Below, piece by piece: positions 6,826 to 12,063 of a stretch of 12,063 bases of DNA. The DNA lies in assembly GCA_031290855.1 (NCBI GenBank), contig JAISLM010000156.1, positions 1 to 12,063 of the forward strand, written 5' to 3'. The notes beneath the pieces were generated by a model that had not been told where the DNA came from, made no database searches, and saw only the letters and a list, made by a program, of their open reading frames with translations. The stretch comes from Spirochaetaceae bacterium. Its GTDB lineage: Bacteria; Spirochaetota; Spirochaetia; Treponematales; Breznakiellaceae. The translations under genes and the position numbers were made by a program. How positions within the stretch are numbered: position 1 is the first letter of the stretch; every line of letters starts with the position of its first letter.

Positions 6826-6831
6826 ATCATA
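6826..6831 (-). promoter_or_regulatory. -10 hexamer immediately upstream of ptsI
   Basis: TATGAT (5/6) on the minus strand ends five bases before ATG 6820. No good -35 at 16-18 bases was found. Geometry predicts a leaderless transcript, like the neighbouring zinc-ribbon gene. Confidence 0.35.
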
Positions 6832-7008
6832 CTTTAGCGTAACCGGGTATATTACGGCAAGCGGGTACAATTATTGACAAGGAATCAGATGAGGGCTGAG
6901 GAGACATCCCCGGGATAAGGGCTGTAGAAGCAGGCTGCCTGGTCGTCCTTTAGAGCTGGCCGGAGTTTGCGGCGCTTGGCCAGTACTATTCCTTTACCGG
7001 CGCGTTTA
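6832..7008. other. Divergent non-coding region between ptsI and pth
   Basis: The gap between the divergent starts carries no convincing gene. It contains a consensus TTGACA at 6874-6879 (plus) without a usable -10, and small inverted repeats (TGGCC near 6956 with GGCCA near 6979). A minus-strand open frame across it has no start codon of its own. Confidence 0.4.
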
Positions 7009-7036
7009 TTGACTATAGAATGGATATATACAGAAT
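7009..7036 (+). promoter_or_regulatory. Sigma70-type promoter for pth, leaderless geometry
   Basis: TTGACT (7009-7014, 5/6), a 16-base spacer and CAGAAT (7031-7036, 4/6) lead to ATG 7042 after five bases. No Shine-Dalgarno is seen. The same TTGACT hexamer and close -10/ATG spacing occur at the zinc-ribbon gene. Confidence 0.45.
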
Positions 7037-7041
7037 CCTCT

Positions 7042-7839
7042 ATGAAAAAGATAAGACTTGTCGTTTTGCTGGGAAATCCCGGCAGGATGTACGCGAATAA
7101 CAGACACAACACAGGCCGCCTTCTAGCCGGTCGCCTGCGTCCCGCCCCGCAATGGCAAAGTAAGTTCAAAGGGCTCTACGCGCCCGTGAATTTGGCCGAT
7201 TTTGACCGGCGGACAGATGCTATGCGGGGAGGGGGCCTTTATGTAGCGGATATTGCGCCGACTCATGAGGCGCGTCCAGGCGCCGAGCGAGCTAAGGTCA
7301 TGCGGGCGGACTCAATGTATGCACCGAACGTCACGCAGCCGCCCTGCGGGGCGCGGAACGGCGTCGTTTATGCGGGTGACGGCGGCGACAGACCGCAAGG
7401 CGCGGCGTACTTCCTGATGCCCGAAACCTACATGAACCTTTCAGGGGAGTCCGTTCTTGCCGCCGCAAATTTCTACAAGATTCCGTGCGGCCAGATACTT
7501 GTCGTCCATGACGAGCTGGAACTGCCGTTGGGCGAGGCCGCCTTCAAGGAGGGCGGCGGTTTGGGAGGGCATAACGGACTGCGTTCGATAAGGGACTGTT
7601 TCGGTTCCGCTGATTTTTGGCGGCTGCGTATCGGGATAGGCCGGCCCGGCGGCAAAAAGGACAAGAACGCCGACATCTCCTGCTGGGTGCTTTCCGACTT
7701 TACTCCCGACGAGGCCTTCGTGCTGGAGCAGGTTCTGGACGCCTGCGCCGCCGCACTTGTTCAGGCCCTGCTCGCGGGCCCCGATTCGCTCTTGCCGGAA
7801 TGGAACAGGAAGCGGCTGTTTCAGGACAATGCGGCATAA
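7042..7839 (+). CDS. pth: Peptidyl-tRNA hydrolase with a ~62-residue internal insertion
   Basis: Pth releases peptides from prematurely dropped peptidyl-tRNA. The start is ATG 7042 because homology begins at once (LVVLLGNPGRMY); the longer open frame from 6967 only adds an unrelated leader. All catalytic and substrate-binding residues are present: Asn12 (GNPG), His22 (RHNTG), Asn132 (YMNLSG), Asp157 (VVHDELELPLG), His177/Asn178 (GGHNGLRSI), then WRLRIGIGRPGG. Compared with E. coli Pth, spacing matches at Asn12-His22 and again from Asn132 to His177, but the gap between His22 and Asn132 is 62 residues longer. The product is therefore 265 residues instead of about 190-200. The reading frame is intact and every active-site residue kept, so the enzyme is probably functional. 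murJ starts three bases after the stop, suggesting an operon. Confidence 0.93.
   Translation: MKKIRLVVLLGNPGRMYANNRHNTGRLLAGRLRPAPQWQSKFKGLYAPVNLADFDRRTDAMRGGGLYVADIAPTHEARPGAERAKVMRADSMYAPNVTQPPCGARNGVVYAGDGGDRPQGAAYFLMPETYMNLSGESVLAAANFYKIPCGQILVVHDELELPLGEAAFKEGGGLGGHNGLRSIRDCFGSADFWRLRIGIGRPGGKKDKNADISCWVLSDFTPDEAFVLEQVLDACAAALVQALLAGPDSLLPEWNRKRLFQDNAA
7201..7401 (+). other. In-frame insertion within pth
   Basis: Approximate extent of the extra segment (residues 54-120), rich in Gly, Arg, Ala and Asp and predicted to be loop-like. The DNA holds inverted repeats: GGCGC with GCGCC around 7269-7283, GGGCGG with CCGCCC at about 7304-7343, and CGCCC with GGGCG near 7340-7352. Two peptide stretches look distantly alike, GGGLYVADIAP and RNGVVYAGDGG. 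Exact borders are uncertain because flanking residues are poorly conserved in the family. Confidence 0.6.
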
Positions 7840-7842
7840 ACG

Positions 7843-9396
7843 ATGCCCCCGTCAACGCGGTCGCTGCTCCGTTCCGGCTCGGCTCTTTCACTTCTAACAC
7901 TTGTTTCGCGGGTGCTGGGCCTGTTCCGCGAGATGACGAAAGCCGCCCTGCTCGGCACGAGCGCCCTCTCCGACGCCTTCTCCGTCGCCTTCCTGATACC
8001 GAACCTTTTCCGCCGCCTCTTCGCGGAAGGCTCTATATCGGCGGCCTTTATCCCGACATTCAAAGGCTATCTTTTAGAAGACGACCAGCAAAAAACACGC
8101 GAGTTCCTGTCCTGCTTCTGCACCTTTCTGTCGTTTCTTGTGAGCATCGCGGTCGCGGCGGGGATCATCGCCGCGCCGCTCCTCGTGCCTGTCTTCGGAA
8201 AAACCGAGTTGAACGAAACAGTATTTTTAACCCGTATCATGTTTCCGTTTCTGGGCTTTATCTCGATAGCCGCGTTTTTCCAGGGCATCCTGAACAGCGT
8301 TCATGTATTTGCGCCGTCCGGCCTCGCGCCCGTGATACTGAACATCGTTACGATAGCGTGCGCCTGGCTCTTGCACCCGTACACGAAGAACCCCGCGCGC
8401 GCGATAGCGGTAGGCATACTGGCCGGCGGCTTCCTCGAGGCGGCGGTTCAGGCGCCTTTCGTCTGGAAACGGGGTTTCCGCTTCTTTTTCACGGGGTTGA
8501 GGGCCGCCTTCGCCAATCCCGGAACGCGGGCCGTACTGCGCCTCGTGGCGCCTACAATAATCGGGATGGCGGCCTACCAACTCAACGACGTCGTATCGAC
8601 GGCGCTGGCGCGGCGGGCCGGCGTGGGAATCGTTTCAAGCCTCCAATACTCGCTCCGCTTGCAGGAACTGATGCTGGGGGTTTTCGCCGTATCGATAGGC
8701 ACAGTGATTCTTCCGAACCTTTCGGAGTACGCGAAATCGTCAAACTGGGATATGTACGAAAGGCGCTTAGCCTCGGCGCTCGACATAATTGCCCTTATCA
8801 CGATACCAGTAAGCTTTTTTTCACTCGCCGAAGGAGGACTTGTGATACGGCTTCTGTTCCAGAGCCTTTCTTTTGACGAGGAATCCGTGCGTCTAACGCT
8901 GACCGCGTTCAGGTTCCACATCGCCGGCCTCTACTTCATCGCGCTCAACCGGATAATCGCGCCCGCGTTCTACGCCCGGAACGACGCGGCATCCCCTACA
9001 AAGGCGGGCGTCTTTTCGTTTGCGGTAAACATCGCGCTGGCTGTCCTCCTAGTGGGGCCGATGAAAGGCGGCGGTGTGGCGCTGGCGCTGTCCGTGTCCG
9101 GCGCGGCAAATACCGCCGCTCTGTTCGTGCTTTTTGGCAAAAAAACGCACATCGACATCAAGGGATTTTTGACGAAAAGGCTCATATTCATGCTGAGGAT
9201 GACGGCGTTCTCCGTGATAGCGCTTATACCGGTCTTGCTGTTCAACAAATACCTGGCGGGATTTTTTACGGCGGAAGGCGCGGGGAACCGTTTCTATAGG
9301 TACGCGCTTCCGCTGTTCATCACGTTGATTTTGTTTGCGGGGACCGGCGTACCGCTGCTGCTTGCCAGCGGCAGCCTGCGCGGAAAGACCGGCTAG
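7843..9396 (+). CDS. murJ: Lipid II flippase MurJ (MOP/MATE superfamily)
   Basis: MurJ moves lipid II across the inner membrane for peptidoglycan synthesis. The 517-residue product is highly hydrophobic, consistent with about 14 membrane helices, and full-length. The N-terminal signature SRVLGLFREM, then LSDAFSVAFLIPNLFRRLFAEGSISAAFIPTF, is diagnostic; Arg23, Arg29 and Arg57/58 correspond to arginines needed in E. coli MurJ, and YSLRLQELMLGV keeps the later essential arginine. Further family blocks are GTVILPNLS and APAFYARNDAASPTK. It begins three bases after pth stops, with only a distant AGGA as ribosome site, so translation is probably coupled to pth. Its TAG stop overlaps the asnS stop on the opposite strand. 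Confidence 0.95.
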   Translation: MPPSTRSLLRSGSALSLLTLVSRVLGLFREMTKAALLGTSALSDAFSVAFLIPNLFRRLFAEGSISAAFIPTFKGYLLEDDQQKTREFLSCFCTFLSFLVSIAVAAGIIAAPLLVPVFGKTELNETVFLTRIMFPFLGFISIAAFFQGILNSVHVFAPSGLAPVILNIVTIACAWLLHPYTKNPARAIAVGILAGGFLEAAVQAPFVWKRGFRFFFTGLRAAFANPGTRAVLRLVAPTIIGMAAYQLNDVVSTALARRAGVGIVSSLQYSLRLQELMLGVFAVSIGTVILPNLSEYAKSSNWDMYERRLASALDIIALITIPVSFFSLAEGGLVIRLLFQSLSFDEESVRLTLTAFRFHIAGLYFIALNRIIAPAFYARNDAASPTKAGVFSFAVNIALAVLLVGPMKGGGVALALSVSGAANTAALFVLFGKKTHIDIKGFLTKRLIFMLRMTAFSVIALIPVLLFNKYLAGFFTAEGAGNRFYRYALPLFITLILFAGTGVPLLLASGSLRGKTG

Positions 9397-10781
9397 AAAT
9401 CCGCCTGCCCCGCGGCGCGGGGGTAGGGGATCACGTCCCGTATGTTCGCCATGCCGGTAAGGTACTGGACGAGCCGCTCAAAGCCGAGCCCGAAGCCGGA
9501 ATGCGGGACGCTTCCGTAGCGGCGGAGATCGACGTACCACGAATAATCCTCGATGTTCATGCGCAGTTCCGTCATCCGCTTTTTCAGTTTTCCCAAATCG
9601 TCCTCACGCTGAGAGCCGCCTATTATCTCGCCAAGACGGGGTACCAGCACGTCCATCGCGAGCACCGTTTTGCCGTCGTCGTTCAGCTTCATGTAGAAGG
9701 CCTTTATGTCTTTCGGGTAGTCCGTCACTATCACGGGCCCTCCGGCGACCTTCTCGGTCAAATACCTTTCGTGCTCGGTCTGTAAATCAGCGCCCCAGAC
9801 CGGCTTGAAGCCGAAGCCGTCTTTCGCCTTTTGAAGCTCGTTTACCGCGTCCGTGTACGTTATATGAGTGAACTTCGATTTTACGAGGGCTTCTAAGTTT
9901 TCGATCGCGCCTTTCTGTACGCGCTGGTCAAAAAAGGTCATGTCGTCCGCGCTCCGTTCCAGAGTATCGGCAAAAATATACTTCAAAAAATCCTCGGCCA
10001 GGGACATCAGGTCGGATAGCCCGGCAAAGGCTACTTCCGGCTCTATCATCCAGAACTCGGCCAGGTGGCGGGCCGTGTTGGAATTCTCGGCGCGGAAGGT
10101 CGGGCCGAAAGTGTAGACCCTTGAAAGGGCTGTCGCGTAAGTTTCCGCCTCAAGCTGGCCGGAAACGGTAAGGTAACAGCGCCTTGCGAAGAAATCGCGG
10201 CTCCAGTCGGGCGGGGTGGAAGCGGCGGCAAGAGCGGGGATGTCGAGCGTTGTAACCTGGAACATCGCGCCCGCGCCCTCGGCGTCGTTTGCGGTGATTA
10301 TCGGCGTATGAACAAGGAAGAAGCCGCGCTCCTCGAAGAAGCGGTTTACCGCGCAGGCCATGCGGCTGCGCACACGCGCCACGGCGGCGAAAGTGTTCGT
10401 CCTGGCGCGGAGGTGCGCTATCTCCCGCAGAAACTCAAGCGAATGACGCTTCTTTTGCAGCGGGTAAGTCTCCGCGTCCGCTTCCCCGACAACGACGAGC
10501 GCCGAGGCGGCGACCTCGATCTTCTGCCCCGAAGCGGGGGACGGCACGAGTTTTCCCCGCACGACAACGGACGCGCCCGATGTAAGCCGCGAAAGAGCGG
10601 CCTCCGTCGCGGCGTCCAGGCCCCGCCCCTTGTCAAACGTGCACTGTAAACCGGCAAAGCAGGAGCCGTCGTTCACCTCGACAAACACAAGGTTCTTCAT
10701 GTCGCGCTTTGTCCGCACCCAGCCGGAAACCTTCACTTCGCCGTTAAGGGCCCCGGCCTTAAAAATATCTTTTATCAGCAT
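9393..10781 (-). CDS. asnS: Asparagine-tRNA ligase
   Basis: AsnRS charges tRNA-Asn directly with asparagine. I start at ATG 10781 (462 residues, the family's usual length) rather than at TTG 10808, which adds nine residues and no ribosome site. An N-terminal OB-fold anticodon-binding domain (about 14-98, VKVSGWVRTKRD) is followed by the class II catalytic core. Motif 2 is FRAENSNTARHLAEFWMIEPE (229-249), the AsnRS-specific form; LGEIIGGSQRED (383-394) and motif 3 GFGLGFERL (429-437) follow, and the protein ends NIRDVIPYPRAAG. All diagnostic blocks are intact. No Shine-Dalgarno precedes the ATG; a good promoter ends six bases upstream. Presence of AsnRS suggests that this organism does not depend on Asp-tRNA(Asn) transamidation for Asn. 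Confidence 0.96.
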   Translation of the reverse strand: MLIKDIFKAGALNGEVKVSGWVRTKRDMKNLVFVEVNDGSCFAGLQCTFDKGRGLDAATEAALSRLTSGASVVVRGKLVPSPASGQKIEVAASALVVVGEADAETYPLQKKRHSLEFLREIAHLRARTNTFAAVARVRSRMACAVNRFFEERGFFLVHTPIITANDAEGAGAMFQVTTLDIPALAAASTPPDWSRDFFARRCYLTVSGQLEAETYATALSRVYTFGPTFRAENSNTARHLAEFWMIEPEVAFAGLSDLMSLAEDFLKYIFADTLERSADDMTFFDQRVQKGAIENLEALVKSKFTHITYTDAVNELQKAKDGFGFKPVWGADLQTEHERYLTEKVAGGPVIVTDYPKDIKAFYMKLNDDGKTVLAMDVLVPRLGEIIGGSQREDDLGKLKKRMTELRMNIEDYSWYVDLRRYGSVPHSGFGLGFERLVQYLTGMANIRDVIPYPRAAGQADF

Positions 10782-10787
10782 TCTTGG

Positions 10788-10816
10788 ATGATAGCGCAAT
10801 GCCTGCAAATTGAAAA
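10788..10816 (-). promoter_or_regulatory. Sigma70-type promoter for asnS, leaderless geometry
   Basis: Minus strand TTTTCA (-35, 10811-10816, 4/6), 17-base spacer, TATCAT (-10, 10788-10793, 5/6), then six bases to ATG 10781. Transcription would begin at the start codon, which supports both the chosen start and separate transcription from the upstream lipoprotein gene. Confidence 0.5.
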
Positions 10817-10864
10817 TGGCGCGATCTTTCGTGAAGAATGCTTCGGGGCGGGACGCTTAAATGT

Positions 10865-11773
10865 TCAGCGTATCGTGCTCAGTGTCTTTGCCAGCTTTAC
10901 TATATATTCCGGCGCGTCTTCCATGGTGTCAAAGCTGACATGACTGCCCGACCAAAGGCGGTTGTTTTCTATATTGACAATTTCGCCCAGCATTTCAAAC
11001 GGAGGCCGCGGCGGCGTTGTCAGGGACGATATTTTGCAGCTTAGTACGAAATCGGCGGCAGTCAGATCGCTTTTATCGACTACGGCGCTTTGCGCTGACC
11101 TTCTTTCTTTTTCGTAGGCGATGCTGGCGGCGTCGATGTTATCGGTACGCGGAAATATCCTGAACATCCCGTTGTTCGCCATCTCGTTTGCCAAAAGCTG
11201 CGTCAGCACGGCGGAAACGTCCGCCGCGATATTATTCATTGGGGGTATTTTGCACACGTCTACGGCAAGTTTGGGCACGTTATTCTTCCCCTGCGACACG
11301 ACGCCCAGCATCTTTGCCGTCATCGCGGGAAACTGCATCGGAATATCCTCAAGAAAATCGAACTTCCTGTAATCGCCGGTGATAAGTTCCTTCGTGGCGA
11401 CATCCATGATCAACGTATACATAATCCACTGACGGTCTATCTTCCTTACAAAAGAAACCAGCACATAGTCCGCGTGCACTTCGGCCCCGGCGTCCAACGC
11501 GGAATGATAGTTCTGTTCCTGCTTTATGTTCTTTCTGATCTGCGGCGTTATAGGGACGATATTGTAGTATTTCTGGATATCGGGAATATTCGCGAGCCGC
11601 CACGCGAAAGTTTCTTCCAAATCGTCAACGATAGCTCCGCCGCTTATGAACGGCAGTACGGCAAGCCGCGGGCGGGGCGCCGGCGCGGGAGCGTCCGGCT
11701 TTGTAGGAGGCGGCGAGAGACACGCCGCCTGCAACACGGCGCCTATAAGTATCGTAAACAGCAGCTTTTTCAT
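10865..11773 (-). CDS. Lipoprotein with two CsgG/LpoB-like modules
   Basis: A 302-residue lipoprotein. ATG 11773 is chosen because GGGAG lies nine bases upstream and the product starts with a lipoprotein signal (MKKLLFTILIGAVLQAAC, lipid-bearing Cys18). The lipobox LQAAC departs from the E. coli LxGC rule but fits the relaxed spirochaete one. A Pro/Ala-rich tether (20-36) follows. Residues 36-138 read like the CsgG/LpoB/TolB-N type fold: RLAVLPF, ADYVLVSFV, then MDVATKELITGDYR. Residues 168-282 seem to repeat it: KLAVDVCKIPP, ADFVLSCKIS, then EIVNIENNRLWSGSHVSF. LpoB-like proteins activate peptidoglycan synthases and CsgG-like ones form secretion pores; which applies here cannot be told. Probably faces the periplasm, anchored in a membrane. 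Upstream of asnS on the same strand but separated by 83 bases. Confidence 0.75.
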   Translation of the reverse strand: MKKLLFTILIGAVLQAACLSPPPTKPDAPAPAPRPRLAVLPFISGGAIVDDLEETFAWRLANIPDIQKYYNIVPITPQIRKNIKQEQNYHSALDAGAEVHADYVLVSFVRKIDRQWIMYTLIMDVATKELITGDYRKFDFLEDIPMQFPAMTAKMLGVVSQGKNNVPKLAVDVCKIPPMNNIAADVSAVLTQLLANEMANNGMFRIFPRTDNIDAASIAYEKERRSAQSAVVDKSDLTAADFVLSCKISSLTTPPRPPFEMLGEIVNIENNRLWSGSHVSFDTMEDAPEYIVKLAKTLSTIR

Positions 11774-11827
11774 TTTACTTGTCTCCCGCACTGTCATTTC
11801 CGTCCCTGTAAAACGGACTATCATTTG

Positions 11828-11833
11828 ATTATC
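11828..11833 (-). promoter_or_regulatory. Possible -10 hexamer for the lipoprotein gene
   Basis: GATAAT (5/6) on the minus strand would start transcription near 11821, giving a leader of about 48 bases that contains the GGGAG ribosome site. The -35 is weak (about 3/6). This conventional leader contrasts with the leaderless geometry at other genes here. Confidence 0.35.
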
Positions 11834-11886
11834 GGCATCACCAAACGATAACTTGAAAACAGCTTGATCCGCTTGCGGCGTACTGA

Positions 11887-11914
11887 TTGCCGCGCCCTAA
11901 ATGAGGTGTAATAT
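11887..11914 (+). promoter_or_regulatory. Candidate plus-strand promoter ahead of the structured right end
   Basis: TTGCCG (11887-11892, 4/6), a 16-base spacer and TAATAT (11909-11914, 4/6) point rightwards. A start near 11921 would place the inverted-repeat cluster at 11941-12059 at the very 5' end of the transcript. There is no protein-coding frame in the rest of the window on this strand. Confidence 0.35.
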
Positions 11915-11940
11915 GCTTTAAACCCGCTGTTCCACAGGCC

Positions 11941-11997
11941 GGTTAATGAGCCTCCGCGCGGCAAGCGCGAACCTAAGGTTCGGCGGGCTATTAAACC
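11941..11997 (+). ncRNA. Candidate structured RNA element (three-stem fold)
   Basis: An outer helix pairs GGTTAATGAGCC (11941-11952) with GGCTATTAAACC (11986-11997) in 11 pairs with two single-base bulges. Inside it are two further perfect hairpins, CGCGC-GGCAA-GCGCG (11955-11969) and AACC-TAA.-GGTT (11970-11980), together making a compact three-way-junction-like fold. It matches no tRNA, tmRNA, RNase P or riboswitch signature that I know. It could be a 5' leader element, a small RNA or part of a dispersed repeat; strand is chosen from the promoter candidate upstream. Confidence 0.35.
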
Positions 11998-12003
11998 AGA
12001 CTT

Positions 12004-12059
12004 TGCGAATAAGCCGTTTGGTAACCTGCGGCAGATGTGGCTGCCTGTCTTTATTCGCA
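12004..12059. repeat. Nested inverted repeats at the right edge
   Basis: TGCGAATAA (12004-12012) and TTATTCGCA (12051-12059) are exact reverse complements, and inside them GGCAG (12030-12034) pairs with CTGCC (12041-12045). It adjoins the three-stem element, so both may belong to one larger RNA or repeat cut by the window edge. Confidence 0.45.
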
Positions 12060-12063
12060 GTGG

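Noticed and set aside
6874..6879. Consensus TTGACA on the plus strand upstream of pth
   Set aside because: No -10-like hexamer occurs at 15-19 bases downstream, so it is not a credible promoter.
6850..6885. Minus-strand TTGTCA with TAATAT as a ptsI promoter
   Set aside because: The spacer is 20 bases, outside the usual range; the TATGAT next to the ATG is favoured instead, although it lacks a -35.
6885..7169. Minus-strand open frame across the ptsI/pth gap, ending in a protein-like stretch (LAKRRKLRPALKDDQAACF)
   Set aside because: Its only start codon lies antisense inside pth, and there is no ATG, GTG or TTG with a ribosome site in the non-coding part. Kept only as a possible remnant.
7617..8876. 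419-residue plus-strand open frame overlapping pth and murJ
   Set aside because: An arginine-rich shadow frame produced by GC-rich codons of murJ; murJ has unmistakable family motifs in the other frame.
10833..10844. GAAG-AATG-CTTC hairpin after the lipoprotein gene as a terminator
   Set aside because: Only four pairs and no T-run.
11930..12063. tRNA, tmRNA or RNase P RNA gene at the right edge
   Set aside because: No T-arm GTTCGA motif, no cloverleaf spacing, and none of the conserved tmRNA or RNase P sequences were found; only the inverted repeats are supported.
1..12063. CRISPR array, insertion sequence or phage genes
   Set aside because: No regularly spaced repeats, transposase motifs or phage proteins were seen anywhere in the window.

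Overview
The window is a GC-rich stretch of a bacterial chromosome, most likely from a spirochaete of the Treponema group. The grounds are a neighbouring pair of the uncharacterised envelope families I recall as TIGR03545 and TIGR03546, a lipoprotein with a relaxed spirochaete-type lipobox, and a lone PTS enzyme I gene with no sugar permease beside it. No search could be run, so the taxonomy is an inference.

Left end (1-530): the C-terminal tail of an unidentified gene, then the wreck of a toxin-antitoxin locus. It holds a 24-residue N-terminal stub of a VapC/PIN-type toxin followed by a complete small antitoxin-like gene with no toxin after it. Next (597-1439, +) is a signal-peptide-bearing PAP2-type phosphatase whose best start is a TTG with a strong Shine-Dalgarno, 66 bases inside the longest open frame.

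Middle minus-strand block (6820 down to 1462): ptsI, a zinc-ribbon-like hypothetical protein, the TIGR03546-like membrane protein and the TIGR03545-like single-pass AsmA-like protein. The last two overlap by four bases (GTGA) and look translationally coupled.

Right of the divergent region (plus strand): pth, carrying an in-frame insertion of about 62 residues, then murJ three bases later. murJ converges stop-on-stop with asnS (minus), and upstream of asnS is a lipoprotein with two CsgG/LpoB-like modules (minus). The last 290 bases hold no protein gene, but they contain a plausible plus-strand promoter followed by a run of strong inverted repeats that may be a structured RNA.

The functional theme is the cell envelope (PAP2 phosphatase, TIGR03545/03546 pair, MurJ lipid II flippase, lipoprotein) mixed with housekeeping genes (pth, asnS, ptsI). 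The most unusual genome-level signal is that five genes (ptsI, the zinc-ribbon gene, the TIGR03546 gene, pth, asnS) lack a convincing Shine-Dalgarno and instead have a sigma70-like -10 hexamer ending 5-7 bases before the start codon. That is the geometry expected of leaderless transcripts.
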